A program made the translations under genes and the position numbers. The notes under the pieces are model-generated. The model did no database searches. It worked only from the letters and a program-made list of their open reading frames with translations, and was not told the origin of the DNA. From Roseateles terrae (GTDB lineage: Bacteria > Pseudomonadota > Gammaproteobacteria > Burkholderiales > Burkholderiaceae_C), in NCBI RefSeq assembly GCF_014192155.1, contig NZ_JACHXO010000010.1, positions 183,099-247,098 of the forward strand: a stretch of DNA of 64,000 nt. Reading direction: 5' to 3'. The first letter of the stretch is position 1; each line of letters starts with the position of its first letter. Shown piece after piece: positions 28,062 through 36,880 of the stretch.

Positions 28062-28955
28062 TTACTTCTTGGCGTACTCTTCGACCGGCTTGTCGTTCGG
28101 GTTCGCCCAGGCGGCCTTCGTTGCTTCGGAGGCCGGCATGTTCAGCTTGGCATTGACCGGGGGGATCGGCTGCACGAACCACTTGTCGTAGAGCTTGGCG
28201 ATTTCGCCGGACTTCATCATGCCCTTCAGGCTGTCGTCCACGGCCTTCTTGAAGGCGGGGTCGTCCTTGCGGATCATGATGGCGATCGGCTCGACCGAGA
28301 GGGTTTCACCGACGATCTTGTAGTCCGACGGCGACTTGGACTTGGCGATGTTGCCGGCCAGGATCTGGCCGTCCATCACGAAGGCGTCGGCACGGCCCGA
28401 TTCCAGCAGCAGGAAGCTGTCGGCGTGGTCCTTGCCCAGCACTTCCTTGAAGTCCACACCATTGGCACGCTCATGCTTGCGCAGCAGCTGCACAGAGGTG
28501 GTGCCGGTGGTGGTGGCCACGGTCTTGCCGTTCAGCTGCGAGATCGAGGTGATGCCGGAGTTGGCCTTCACCGCAATGCGCACTTCTTCCACGTAGGTGG
28601 TGACGGCGAAGGCCACATCCTTGGCGCGGGTGCTGTTGTTGGTGGTGGAGCCGCATTCGATGTCGACAGTGCCGTTCTGCACCAGAGGCACGCGGTTCTG
28701 CGAGGTCACCGGCAGGTATTTGATGTCCAGCTTGGCCATGCCCAGCTGCTTTTGCACATCGGCCAGCACGCGCTGGCAGACTTCCACGTGATAGCCCACG
28801 TACTTGCCGTCGCCCAGGGTGTAGGACAGCGCGCCCGAAGACTCACGCACGCCCATGGTCACACTGCCCGAGTCCTTGATCTTCTTCAGCGTATCGGCCT
28901 GAGCCACACCGGCCAGAGCGGCGCCAAGGGCCAGGACAAGCATTGCCTTCTTCAT
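28062..28955 (-). CDS. gltI: Glutamate/aspartate periplasmic binding protein GltI
   Basis: 297 residues. Signal peptide MKKAMLVLALGAALAGVAQA precedes a family 3 solute-binding protein. Diagnostic blocks for the Glu/Asp group: GVRESSGALSYTLGDG, VEVCQRVL, DIECGSTTNNSTR and TTTGTTSVQLLR. The ATG at 28955 follows AGGAG and gives the signal peptide; the 31 codons open upstream do not. First gene of gltIJKL, 125 bp past a LysR gene on the same strand. Confidence 0.94.
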   Translation of the reverse strand: MKKAMLVLALGAALAGVAQADTLKKIKDSGSVTMGVRESSGALSYTLGDGKYVGYHVEVCQRVLADVQKQLGMAKLDIKYLPVTSQNRVPLVQNGTVDIECGSTTNNSTRAKDVAFAVTTYVEEVRIAVKANSGITSISQLNGKTVATTTGTTSVQLLRKHERANGVDFKEVLGKDHADSFLLLESGRADAFVMDGQILAGNIAKSKSPSDYKIVGETLSVEPIAIMIRKDDPAFKKAVDDSLKGMMKSGEIAKLYDKWFVQPIPPVNAKLNMPASEATKAAWANPNDKPVEEYAKK

Positions 28956-29080
28956 AAGTGCTCCTGCAAATTCGGAATCGAATTGTGTCTGTGAACGGGC
29001 GAAGCAGACCACGCGGGCGCAGTCTGCAGGGTAGGGAGTATTACGCATCTCTTGGTAGGTGCCCAGATGTCATGCACGCT

Positions 29081-30010
29081 TCATGCCACCCCGTTGCCGG
29101 GCTGGTTGAGAAACGACCACAGGGCCTGGGCCACCGGCTTGACCCGCCGTGTCGTGGCCTGCCGCTCCCGATACATGCGCAACTCCATGTTCAATTCGTA
29201 ATGGCCGGGTTCCGCCGCACGGACCAGCCGGCGCGCCTTGACCTCTTTCTTCACCGAGCTGGCCGGCAGGAAAGCCAGCCCGTGGCCTTCCAGGGCCATG
29301 GCCTTGAGGCTTTCGGCCATGTCCGTCTCGAAGACGGATTCCAGGTTCAGCGGTAGTGCAGCGTCCTTGACGATCAGCTCCACCAGCCGGCCCAGGTAGG
29401 CGCCGGAGGCATAGCTCAGGAACGGAATTTTCTGTCCGGGATGGCCGGTGATGCGGAACATCGGCGCCCCCGCAGCGTCCGCCTTCGCATAGGCGGACAG
29501 GGTTTCGTGGCCCAGCGAGACCGACTCGTAGCGCTCCGGGTCCAGCTGCAGCGGCTGGCTGGGATGGTGGTAGACCACCAGCAGATCGCAGTTGCCTTCG
29601 CTAAGTTGCAAGGTAGCGTCATGCACATTCAAAGCGTTCAGCCGGCACTTGACCTCACCAAAGCGCTGGCGCAGCTCCATCAACCAGTGCGGAAAGAAGC
29701 TGAACGACAGGGAATGCGGGACGGCGAACTCGATCATGTCCTGACCGGCCGACTGGTGGCTGCGCAGCATGTTGCGCGTCGCCTGCAGGTTGCCCAGCAG
29801 ATCCACCGCCTGGCCGAGCAGCGTCTCGCCGGCGGCCGTGAGGCGGGTGGGATAGGAGGAGCGGTCGACCAGATCGACCCCGGCCCAGGCTTCGAGCGCC
29901 TGGATGCGCCGCGAGAAGGCGGGCTGGGTCACGTGCCGGAGCTGGGCCGAGCGCGAGAAGCTCCGCGTCTCCGCCAAACTCACAAAATCTTCAAGCCACT
30001 TGGTTTCCAC
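29081..30010 (-). CDS. LysR-family regulator, HypT (YjiE)-like
   Basis: 309 residues. The winged helix-turn-helix (ETKWLEDFVSLAETRSFSRS, then VTQPAFSRRIQALE) and several later blocks (PHSLSFSFFPHW, the AYLGRLVELI segment, GLAFLPASSV) resemble E. coli HypT/YjiE, the hypochlorite-responsive regulator. Several Met residues are present in the effector domain, but whether they correspond to the redox-sensing Met of HypT cannot be decided here. In this position it may instead, or also, regulate gltIJKL, which follows in the same direction. It is preceded closely by the ABC exporter gene (9 bp). Confidence 0.86.
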   Translation of the reverse strand: METKWLEDFVSLAETRSFSRSAQLRHVTQPAFSRRIQALEAWAGVDLVDRSSYPTRLTAAGETLLGQAVDLLGNLQATRNMLRSHQSAGQDMIEFAVPHSLSFSFFPHWLMELRQRFGEVKCRLNALNVHDATLQLSEGNCDLLVVYHHPSQPLQLDPERYESVSLGHETLSAYAKADAAGAPMFRITGHPGQKIPFLSYASGAYLGRLVELIVKDAALPLNLESVFETDMAESLKAMALEGHGLAFLPASSVKKEVKARRLVRAAEPGHYELNMELRMYRERQATTRRVKPVAQALWSFLNQPGNGVA

Positions 30011-30019
30011 GATGCGGGA

Positions 30020-31843
30020 TTATGCCTGCCCGTCCTGCTGCATCGACCACATCTGCGCATAACGCCCCTGCTGGGCCAGCAGCTGCGCATGGGTACCGCG
30101 CTCGACGATCTCGCCGTGTTCCATCACCAGGATCTCGTGGGCATCCACGATGGTGGAGAGCCGGTGCGCAATGACCAGCACCGTCTTGTTCTCCGCCGCG
30201 GCTTCCAGTTCGGCCTGGATGGCGCGTTCGTTGCGGGAATCGAGCGCCGAGGTCGCCTCGTCAAAGATCAGGATCGGCGGATTCTTCAGCAAGGTGCGGG
30301 CGATGGCCACGCGCTGCTTCTCCCCGCCGGAGAGCTTCAGGCCCCGTTCGCCCACCATCGTCTGATAGCCCTGCGGCAGGCTGGTGATGAAGCTGTGGAT
30401 GTGGGCGGCGCGCGCGGCGGCCTCCACCTCCGCCTGGCTCGCCTCGGGCCGGCCGTAAGCGATGTTGTAGGCGATGGTGTCGTTGAACAGCACGGTGTCC
30501 TGCGGCACGATGCCGATGGCGCGGCGCAGGCTCTGCTGGGTCACCTGCACCACCGGCTGGCCATCGATGGTGATGCGGCCGCCGTCCACATCGTAGAAGC
30601 GGTAGAGCAGACGGGCGAGCGTGCTCTTGCCGGAGCCGCTGGGGCCCACCACGGCCACCTTGCGGCCGGCAGGAATCTCGAAGGACACGCCCTTGAGGAT
30701 CGGCCGGTCCCGCTCATAAGAGAACACCACGTCCTCGAAGCGCACCGTGGCCCCCCGCACCTGCAGCGGCTGGGCCTGCGGCGTGTCCGCCACTTCCCGC
30801 TCCTTGGACAGCAGGCCGAACATCTTGTCCAGGTCGGTCAGGCTCTGCTTGATCTCCCGATAGATCACGCCCAGGAAGTTGAGCGGGATGTAGAGCTGGA
30901 TCATGAAGGCGTTGATCATGACCAGGTCGCCCAGGCTCATGTGGCCCTCCACCACGCCTTGCGTGGCCCGCCACAGCATGGCCACCAGCGCCGAGGCGAT
31001 GATGACCTGCTGGCCGCTGTTGAGCAGCGACAGCGTCGTCTGCGATTTCAACTGGGCGCGGCGGAGCTGCTCCAGGCTCTGGTCGTAGCGAGCCGCCTCG
31101 AAGTCCTCGTTGTTGAAGTACTTCACCGTCTCGTAGTTCAGCAACGAATCGATGGCCTTGCTGTGGGCGACCGAATCCAGCTCGTTGAGCTTGCGCCGGA
31201 ACTGGGTGCGCCATTCGGTCACCATCACGGTGAAGCCGATGTAGAACACCAGCGCCGAGCCGGTGATCCAGGCGAACATCGCGTCGAACTTCACCGCCAG
31301 CAGGCTCAGCACCAGCACCACTTCCACCAGGGTCGGGAAGATGCTGTAGAGCGAGTAGGAGATCAGCGAGTGCACCGCGCGGGTGCCGCGTTCGATGTCC
31401 CGGGTCATGCCGCCGGTCTGGCGTTCCAGGTGGAAGCGCAGGCTCAGGTCATGCAGGTGGCGGAACACCTGCAGCGAGATGCTGCGGGAAGCGCCTTCGG
31501 TGGCCTTGGCGAAGATCAGCTCGCGGGCCTCGGTGAAGAGCGAGGTGCACAGCCGCAGCATGCCGTAAGCCAGCAGCAGGCCCACCGGCACGACCATCAG
31601 GGCCTGCGGGCTGCCGGGCTGCACGTCGAGGCTGTCCACCAGGCGCTTGAGCAGCAGCGGCACGCTGACGTTGGCGAATTTGGCGCCAATCATGAAGCCC
31701 AGGGCCAGGGCCACCCGCCAGCGATAGCGCCAGAAGTACGGCAGCAGCCGCCCCACGGTACGCCAATCGCCCCGGCGAGGGGCGTTGGGGTCGCTTGTGG
31801 GCGAAGAGGGAACAGGGTTGGGCAATGAAGAAGACCGGCGCAT
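30020..31843 (-). CDS. ABC exporter, ATM1/heavy-metal-tolerance type (fused permease-ATPase)
   Basis: 607 residues. Six-helix permease domain (about residues 30-320) followed by an ATPase domain: Walker [10 protein letters not shown], signature LSGGEKQR, Walker B ILIFDEATSALD, His switch VIAHRLST. The NYETVKYFNNE segment is a hallmark of the ABCB7/ATM1 group, which exports glutathione-linked or metal-related compounds and, in mitochondria, supports Fe-S assembly. The ATG at 31843 is chosen; 18 more codons are open upstream but overlap the divergent thioesterase promoter region. Confidence 0.91.
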   Translation of the reverse strand: MRRSSSLPNPVPSSPTSDPNAPRRGDWRTVGRLLPYFWRYRWRVALALGFMIGAKFANVSVPLLLKRLVDSLDVQPGSPQALMVVPVGLLLAYGMLRLCTSLFTEARELIFAKATEGASRSISLQVFRHLHDLSLRFHLERQTGGMTRDIERGTRAVHSLISYSLYSIFPTLVEVVLVLSLLAVKFDAMFAWITGSALVFYIGFTVMVTEWRTQFRRKLNELDSVAHSKAIDSLLNYETVKYFNNEDFEAARYDQSLEQLRRAQLKSQTTLSLLNSGQQVIIASALVAMLWRATQGVVEGHMSLGDLVMINAFMIQLYIPLNFLGVIYREIKQSLTDLDKMFGLLSKEREVADTPQAQPLQVRGATVRFEDVVFSYERDRPILKGVSFEIPAGRKVAVVGPSGSGKSTLARLLYRFYDVDGGRITIDGQPVVQVTQQSLRRAIGIVPQDTVLFNDTIAYNIAYGRPEASQAEVEAAARAAHIHSFITSLPQGYQTMVGERGLKLSGGEKQRVAIARTLLKNPPILIFDEATSALDSRNERAIQAELEAAAENKTVLVIAHRLSTIVDAHEILVMEHGEIVERGTHAQLLAQQGRYAQMWSMQQDGQA

Positions 31844-31908
31844 GGGTAGGGTCGTGTGCTCTGGCGCGTGCTGGACGACAATGGCGCCCATTCTCACCGT
31901 TGCTGATC

Positions 31909-32361
31909 ATGAGCACTTCCACATCTCCATCGAAAGACACCCTGCCCGTCGCGGAAGCCCTCGGCCCCCGTGAACTGGTGATGCGGGTCATGCCCATGCC
32001 GGCGGATGCCAACGGCAATGGCGACATCTTTGGTGGCTGGATCATGGCGCAGGTGGACCTGGCCGGATCGGTGTTGCCGCTGCGCATCTCCCGGGGCCGG
32101 GTCGCCACCGTGGCGGTGAACGAGTTCATCTTCAAGCAGCCGGTGTCCATTGGGGACCTGCTGAGTTTCTATGCCGAGGTCAAACGCATCGGCCGCACCT
32201 CCATCACGGTGCACGTGGAAGTCTTCGCCGAGCGCAATCCGGCCAATCCGCATGTGGTGAAGGTGACCGAGGCCAATTTGACCTACGTGGCCATCGACCG
32301 GGAAGGCAAGCCGCGCGCGTTTGCCGAGAAGTCGGGCGAGACGCCTGCCGACAAGCCCTGA
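31909..32361 (+). CDS. YciA-type acyl-CoA thioesterase (hotdog fold)
   Basis: 150 residues. The hotdog-fold signature with the catalytic Asp is NGDIFGGWIMAQVDLAGS, followed by VNEFIFKQPVSIGDLLSFYAE. YciA-like enzymes hydrolyse acyl-CoA esters of broad chain length in the cytoplasm and may balance CoA pools. ATG at 31909 chosen because upstream codons are unlike the family and run antisense over the ABC gene. It is 65 bp from, and divergent to, the ABC exporter. Confidence 0.91.
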   Translation: MSTSTSPSKDTLPVAEALGPRELVMRVMPMPADANGNGDIFGGWIMAQVDLAGSVLPLRISRGRVATVAVNEFIFKQPVSIGDLLSFYAEVKRIGRTSITVHVEVFAERNPANPHVVKVTEANLTYVAIDREGKPRAFAEKSGETPADKP

Positions 32362-32528
32362 GGCTGCCCGCACGGGCATGAGACGGTGATCGAGGGTTCT
32401 CGCTGATTTCCGAGTGATTCATATCCGGGCCAAGGGGGCAGGTGTCCAGGACCTCCCTTTGGGCCTTTTCCATCCCCCAGGCGGTCCTGCAGTATCAAAA
32501 GCCGCCGTTTTTCCAGGAGACACCACCG

Positions 32529-33854
32529 ATGCAGCCCATTCCCGCATCCACTGCCACCGCAGGCACGCCCGCCGTGCCTGTGCCTTTCTATAAACAGCTG
32601 TATGTGCAGGTGGTGGTGGCCATTGCCATCGGCGTGCTGCTGGGCTACTTCGAGCCGCAGTACGGCGTGGCGCTGAAGCCGCTGGGCGACGCCTTCATCA
32701 AGCTGGTGAAGATGATCATCGCGCCGGTGATCTTCCTGACCATCGTCACCGGCATTGCCAGCATGACCCACCTGAAGTCGGTGGGTCGCGTGTTTGGCAA
32801 GGCGATGCTGTACTTCCTGTTCTTCTCCACGCTGGCGCTGATCGTTGGCATGGTGGTGGCGCATGTGGTGCAGCCGGGTGCCGGCATGAACGTCAATGTG
32901 GCGGACCTGGACCAGAAGGAAGTGCGCAGCTATGTCGACAAGACGCATGAGCTGACGATCACCGGCTTCCTGATGGACATCATCCCGAAGTCCCTGCTGG
33001 GCTCGCTGTCGGACGGCAACATCCTGCAAACGCTGTTTGTGGCGGTGCTGTTCGGCGTGGCGTTGTCGCTGTCGGGTGATCGCGGCCGGCCGGTGCTGAA
33101 CTTCCTGGAGTCGCTGACGGTGCCGATCTTCCGTCTGGTGCACATCCTCATGCGCGCCGCGCCCATCGGTGCGCTGGGCGCGATGGCCTTCACCATCGGC
33201 AAGTACGGCGTTGCGGCGCTGATCAACCTGGCCTGGCTGGTGGGCAGCTTCTACATCACCGCCCTGCTCTTCGTGCTGGTCATCCTGGGCCTGGTGGCGC
33301 GGCTGTGCGGCTTCTCCATCATCAAGCTGATCCGCTACCTGAAGGCGGAACTGCTGCTGGTGCTGGGGACGTCCTCGTCGGAATCGGCGCTGCCCAGCCT
33401 GATGGAGAAGATGGAGAAGGCCGGTTGCGAAAAGACGGTGGTGGGCCTGGTGGTCCCGACGGGTTATTCCTTCAACCTGGACGGCACCAACATCTACATG
33501 ACGCTGGCGGCGCTGTTCATTGCGCAGGCCACCAACACCGAACTGACGCTGGGCCACCAGATCTCGCTGCTGCTCGTGGCGATGCTGAGTTCCAAGGGCG
33601 CGGCGGGTGTGACCGGCGCGGGCTTCATCACCCTGGCGGCGACGCTGTCGGTGGTGCCGGAAGTGCCGGTGGCGGGCATGGCGCTCATTCTGGGCGTGGA
33701 CCGCTTCATGTCGGAATGCCGCTCGCTGACCAACTTCATCGGCAATGCGGTGGCCACCGTGGTGGTCTCGAAGTGGGAAGGCGCGCTGGACACGGCCAAG
33801 CTGCAGCAGGCGCTGAATTCAAAGGTGGATCCGGACGACGAACCGGTGGCTTGA
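32529..33854 (+). CDS. dctA: C4-dicarboxylate:H+/Na+ symporter DctA
   Basis: 441 residues, glutamate/dicarboxylate symporter fold with eight helices and two re-entrant loops. Typical blocks: [56 protein letters not shown] and [16 protein letters not shown], all closely similar to E. coli DctA. Imports succinate, fumarate and malate. The ATG at 32529 follows AGGAG. A clear terminator follows the gene. Confidence 0.94.
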   Translation: MQPIPASTATAGTPAVPVPFYKQLYVQVVVAIAIGVLLGYFEPQYGVALKPLGDAFIKLVKMIIAPVIFLTIVTGIASMTHLKSVGRVFGKAMLYFLFFSTLALIVGMVVAHVVQPGAGMNVNVADLDQKEVRSYVDKTHELTITGFLMDIIPKSLLGSLSDGNILQTLFVAVLFGVALSLSGDRGRPVLNFLESLTVPIFRLVHILMRAAPIGALGAMAFTIGKYGVAALINLAWLVGSFYITALLFVLVILGLVARLCGFSIIKLIRYLKAELLLVLGTSSSESALPSLMEKMEKAGCEKTVVGLVVPTGYSFNLDGTNIYMTLAALFIAQATNTELTLGHQISLLLVAMLSSKGAAGVTGAGFITLAATLSVVPEVPVAGMALILGVDRFMSECRSLTNFIGNAVATVVVSKWEGALDTAKLQQALNSKVDPDDEPVA

Positions 33855-33908
33855 TGCGTAGACGCTGAGCGCGTCACCTTCACCGATCAACATCGATCGA
33901 CACTGATC

Positions 33909-33937
33909 ACGGGCCCTGCGGGGCCCGTCTTCATTTT
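33909..33937 (+). terminator. Terminator downstream of dctA
   Basis: ACGGGCCC and GGGCCCGT form an 8-bp stem with TGCG loop (33909-33928), followed by CTTCATTTT. Confidence 0.85.
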
Positions 33938-34045
33938 GCGATCTCAGTTCCGAATGCAGGAACAAAAAAGACCCGCGGTGAGGCGGCGCAGTCAACGCTC
34001 CTCTTCGGTCGTAGCGGCAGGGGGAAGCTTGCGCCGCGAAGACCG

Positions 34046-34981
34046 CTAGGTGACCCGACACCTGCCTTCCCATTGCGCCACATAGGCTTTGAACGCCTCA
34101 AAGCCCGCTTCATCCGAGCAGACATCTATCGGCTGACGACCGTTGAAATACTCGTGGTTTGGCGTTGTCAGCCATTTCCAGACCTTTCCGTGTTCTCCCT
34201 TAAACACCGGCAAGCATATGTCGATGACGGCCTTCAAGATGTCAGGTCGATCGAACCAGCTCAGCGGCTTGATGGTGGGCTTCCTGCCTCCAAAAACGAC
34301 CCGAGGCAGCTGAGCAGCGATGAGTTCGTCCGGCGGGATGCGCCTTTTTACCCAATGCGCATGCTTCACTAAATCTGTATTGGGATGTCCTTGCAACTTG
34401 ATGGGCGTCACCACACCCACCCTGACCTTGGTCAGTTCTCGCACCATTTGTAGGGCAGGTGCAATGTCTGTGTCGTTGGTGACGACCACGACGTGGTCCA
34501 CCTCTCCCAGCAGGGCGTCCCGGAGGATATGGAGCGCAAGATTGACATCTGACTGCTTTTCCTCCAAAGACCATATGGTGACCTCTTCACAGAGTCGAGG
34601 CCATTTAGTCGGCTGGTGCAGATCCAGAAGGCGGGCCCTTGCTGGCTGCTGAGCGTAATACCCTTCAATCAGCTGCAAGCGGTCGGCGTGGGTCTTGCGC
34701 AGCGCATTGTGATAGTGCCTCTGGCAAGCGACCGAATCGAGATCGCGTGCGGCGCTTTCAAGGATTTGCGCCGTGAAGAACTTCAGGGAGCATGGGAGCA
34801 GAACGGGCTTGCATGGACGTCCTTCATCGTCGGCAACAAGCACAGACGAGAGGATGTTCTCAATCAAACGAACAGGATCCAGCCACTTGTGGGCCGTCCC
34901 CTTGAGACAACCGTAGTAGAGGTTGTAACCATCAACGTAGGCACGAGTTCTCAGGGAAGTGGGTTCCTGTGCCCAGTCCAT
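34046..34981 (-). CDS. NYN-domain nuclease-like protein with MbcA/ParS/Xre-like C-terminal domain
   Basis: 311 residues, base composition clearly more AT-rich than the neighbours. Residues about 12-205 form a NYN (PIN-like) domain: acidic residues that would bind Mg2+ are seen in AYVDGYNLYYG (Asp17), KQSDVNLALHILRDA (Asp145) and VVVTNDTDIAPAL (Asp170, Asp172). NYN proteins are metal-dependent RNases. Residues about 245-305 resemble the toxin-binding C-terminal domain of MbcA/ParS/Xre antitoxins (DUF2384): a helix, then WLTTPNHEYFNGRQPIDVC and a closing helix. No RES-type or other toxin gene lies next to it. The ATG at 34981 follows GGAG; codons open upstream run through a terminator hairpin. 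The fusion call is from motif resemblance only. Confidence 0.78.
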   Translation of the reverse strand: MDWAQEPTSLRTRAYVDGYNLYYGCLKGTAHKWLDPVRLIENILSSVLVADDEGRPCKPVLLPCSLKFFTAQILESAARDLDSVACQRHYHNALRKTHADRLQLIEGYYAQQPARARLLDLHQPTKWPRLCEEVTIWSLEEKQSDVNLALHILRDALLGEVDHVVVVTNDTDIAPALQMVRELTKVRVGVVTPIKLQGHPNTDLVKHAHWVKRRIPPDELIAAQLPRVVFGGRKPTIKPLSWFDRPDILKAVIDICLPVFKGEHGKVWKWLTTPNHEYFNGRQPIDVCSDEAGFEAFKAYVAQWEGRCRVT

Positions 34982-35001
34982 CAAGATCTCCACCAGAAGC
35001 G

Positions 35002-35027
35002 AAAAAACCGGCTTGCGCCGGCTTTTT
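35002..35027. terminator. Terminator-like hairpin just upstream of the NYN gene
   Basis: A-run, CCGGC, TTGC loop, GCCGG, T-run: the pattern reads as an intrinsic terminator on both strands. On the minus strand it ends (GGTTTTTTCGC) about 20 bp before the NYN start, so it lies in the NYN leader. It may be an attenuator or a leftover from an earlier neighbour. Confidence 0.6.
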
Positions 35028-35155
35028 CCCCCACCTACAAGCAACTCAACGGCTGACCGGTGAAGTGGGTTAGTTGTTACTGTGACTTTACCGCATGCCC
35101 GAAGACCTCGCAACGCGCACAGGGCTTCAGTGGGCTCAAGTGCGGCATGTGTTCT

Positions 35156-35887
35156 ATGCTGATCCGCATGAACCGCTGTCTCGCCGTCCTCAGCCTCATC
35201 CCCGCGCTTGCCAGCGCATCGGAACTGCCCACGCCGGCTTCAGCAGCGCCACAGGCAGCCGCGTCTGAGTCATCGACAACGGCCCGCGTCTACGACGGCT
35301 ACGACGCCTTCTTCCTCACCCTGCCGTCACGCCTCTTCGACGAAGCGGACAAGCGGCCGCACAAGGTCGTGGGCATGAACGAGCCGGCAGGTGATTTCTG
35401 GACCTGGACTTCAGCCGGCAAGGCGCATGTGCTGGAGATGCGAGAGGCGGATGCGCTGGTGGATGGTCGGCGCCTGCGCGCGGCCCGGGCCACGCGGTTT
35501 CCGGGCGAGTTCACCGCGCCTGCCCTGGGCAGCACCGCCAGGGTCTATGCGAACGACATCGCCGTCTGCATCGAAGGCGTGCCGGGCTCGGCCAGTGGCA
35601 CCTCGGTGCGCCACATCCAGGTCTCGTTGATTCTTCAGCCCTACAGCCCCAAAGCCCGGCGCTACGAATTGGCCGGGCTGTTCGCCGGCTGCCTGAGCCT
35701 CACCCGAGTGCCGGAGGGCATCGGCTTCCTGCGCGGCGCCTACCGATGGCCGGAAGGAGCACCGTCGCCCCTGGGGGTCACCATGGAACAGTGGCGCCTC
35801 CAGGGCGCCACTTTTGTGCGGACCAGTCAGACCTGGTCGATGACGTTCACCGAGCCCGACAACGTCTACCGCTTCACCTCGCCCTGA
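35156..35887 (+). CDS. Exported protein of unknown function
   Basis: 243 residues. An N-terminal signal peptide (MNRCLAVLSLIPALASA after a few residues) is followed by a mature domain of about 220 residues with no family I recognise, probably beta-rich (many alternating hydrophobic residues; repeated YDGYDAFFLTLPSR, WTWTSAGKAHVLE-type strands). Two Cys (ICIEGV-type and AGCLSL positions) could form a disulfide. Start choice among nearby ATGs (35147, 35156, 35168) is uncertain and no good ribosome site is seen. It converges with the enoyl-CoA hydratase gene. Confidence 0.68.
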   Translation: MLIRMNRCLAVLSLIPALASASELPTPASAAPQAAASESSTTARVYDGYDAFFLTLPSRLFDEADKRPHKVVGMNEPAGDFWTWTSAGKAHVLEMREADALVDGRRLRAARATRFPGEFTAPALGSTARVYANDIAVCIEGVPGSASGTSVRHIQVSLILQPYSPKARRYELAGLFAGCLSLTRVPEGIGFLRGAYRWPEGAPSPLGVTMEQWRLQGATFVRTSQTWSMTFTEPDNVYRFTSP

Positions 35888-35925
35888 GGAGGGAGGCAGG
35901 CATCACCGCCGCCTCCTGCACCTCA

Positions 35926-36687
35926 TCAGAACTTCGAGAAGTCCGGCTGACGCTTCTGGAAGAAGGCCTGGAAGGCCTCGATCGCCTCGGGGCTGCGCAG
36001 GCGCGCACCGAAGATCTCCGCTTCCACCTGGATGGTGTTGAGCAGTTCTTCTTCGCTGCTGCGACGCATCAGCTTCTTGCTTTCGATCACGGCAGTCGGC
36101 GGCAGGCTGTTGAAGCGTTCAGCCACGCGACGCGCGTAGTTCACCACTTCACCGGCCGGCAGCACGCTGTTGGCGATGCCGTATTCCACCGCCTGCTCGC
36201 CGGTGAACGGATCGCCCAGCAGCAGCTTCTCGGCGGCGCGGCGCTGACCCATCAGACGCGGCACGATCAGGCTGGAGCCGAACTCCGGCACCAGGCCCAG
36301 GCTCACGAACGGCATGGCCAGGCGCGCGTCGTCCGCCACATAGACCAGGTCGCAATGCAGCAGCATCGTGGTCCCGATGCCGATGGCGGCACCGTTCACC
36401 GCCGCAATGATCGGCTTGTTGCAGCCGATCATCGCCTTCATGAACTGGAACACCGGCGCTTCTTCATCCCGGGGCGGGCTGGCCATGAAGTCTTCGATGT
36501 CGTTGCCGGACGTGAAGATGGCGGGCTGGCCCTGGATGAGCACCGCGCGCACGGTCTTGTCGTCATTGGCGGCCGTCAGCGCATCGGCCATGGCCTGGTA
36601 CATCGCGCGTGTCAGCGCATTCTTCTTTTCCGGGCGCGCAATCTCGATCGTCAACACGCCGTTGACGATGGCGGACTTGATGCTCAT
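35926..36687 (-). CDS. Enoyl-CoA hydratase/isomerase family protein
   Basis: 253 residues, crotonase fold. The oxyanion-hole block is AVNGAAIGIGTTMLLHCDLVYVADDARLAMPF in the usual two parts, and AIFTSGNDIEDF is the first CoA-site segment. The acid/base Glu pair of true hydratases is only partly matched (SLGLVPEFGSSL keeps one Glu), so isomerase or another crotonase activity is possible. Last gene of the beta-oxidation operon, 193 bp after the thiolase gene. Confidence 0.88.
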   Translation of the reverse strand: MSIKSAIVNGVLTIEIARPEKKNALTRAMYQAMADALTAANDDKTVRAVLIQGQPAIFTSGNDIEDFMASPPRDEEAPVFQFMKAMIGCNKPIIAAVNGAAIGIGTTMLLHCDLVYVADDARLAMPFVSLGLVPEFGSSLIVPRLMGQRRAAEKLLLGDPFTGEQAVEYGIANSVLPAGEVVNYARRVAERFNSLPPTAVIESKKLMRRSSEEELLNTIQVEAEIFGARLRSPEAIEAFQAFFQKRQPDFSKF

Positions 36688-36821
36688 GGAGCGACTCCTC
36701 TCAATACGAATGACATGATGCTAGCGACGTTTCGCCGCGCCTGTCAGGCCTGAACAGCAAAAGGGGAAAAGCAGCCCCGTTCCAGCGCATGGAACCGATG
36801 CTGCCTTCCCCCCTTGCGTGA

Positions 36822-36845
36822 AAGTGCCGGGACAAGTGCCGGGAC
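36822..36845. repeat. Tandem 12-bp duplication
   Basis: AAGTGCCGGGAC is present twice head to tail in the 193-bp gap between the thiolase and enoyl-CoA hydratase genes. No further element is seen in that gap besides weak GC hairpins. Confidence 0.7.
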
Positions 36846-36880
36846 AACTACCGACGCAAGTCCCGAAACAAGTGACTGGC

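Noticed and set aside
35747..36753. Plus-strand frame opposite the enoyl-CoA hydratase gene
   Set aside because: Antisense to a conserved crotonase-family gene and without motif; the exported protein gene ends at 35887.
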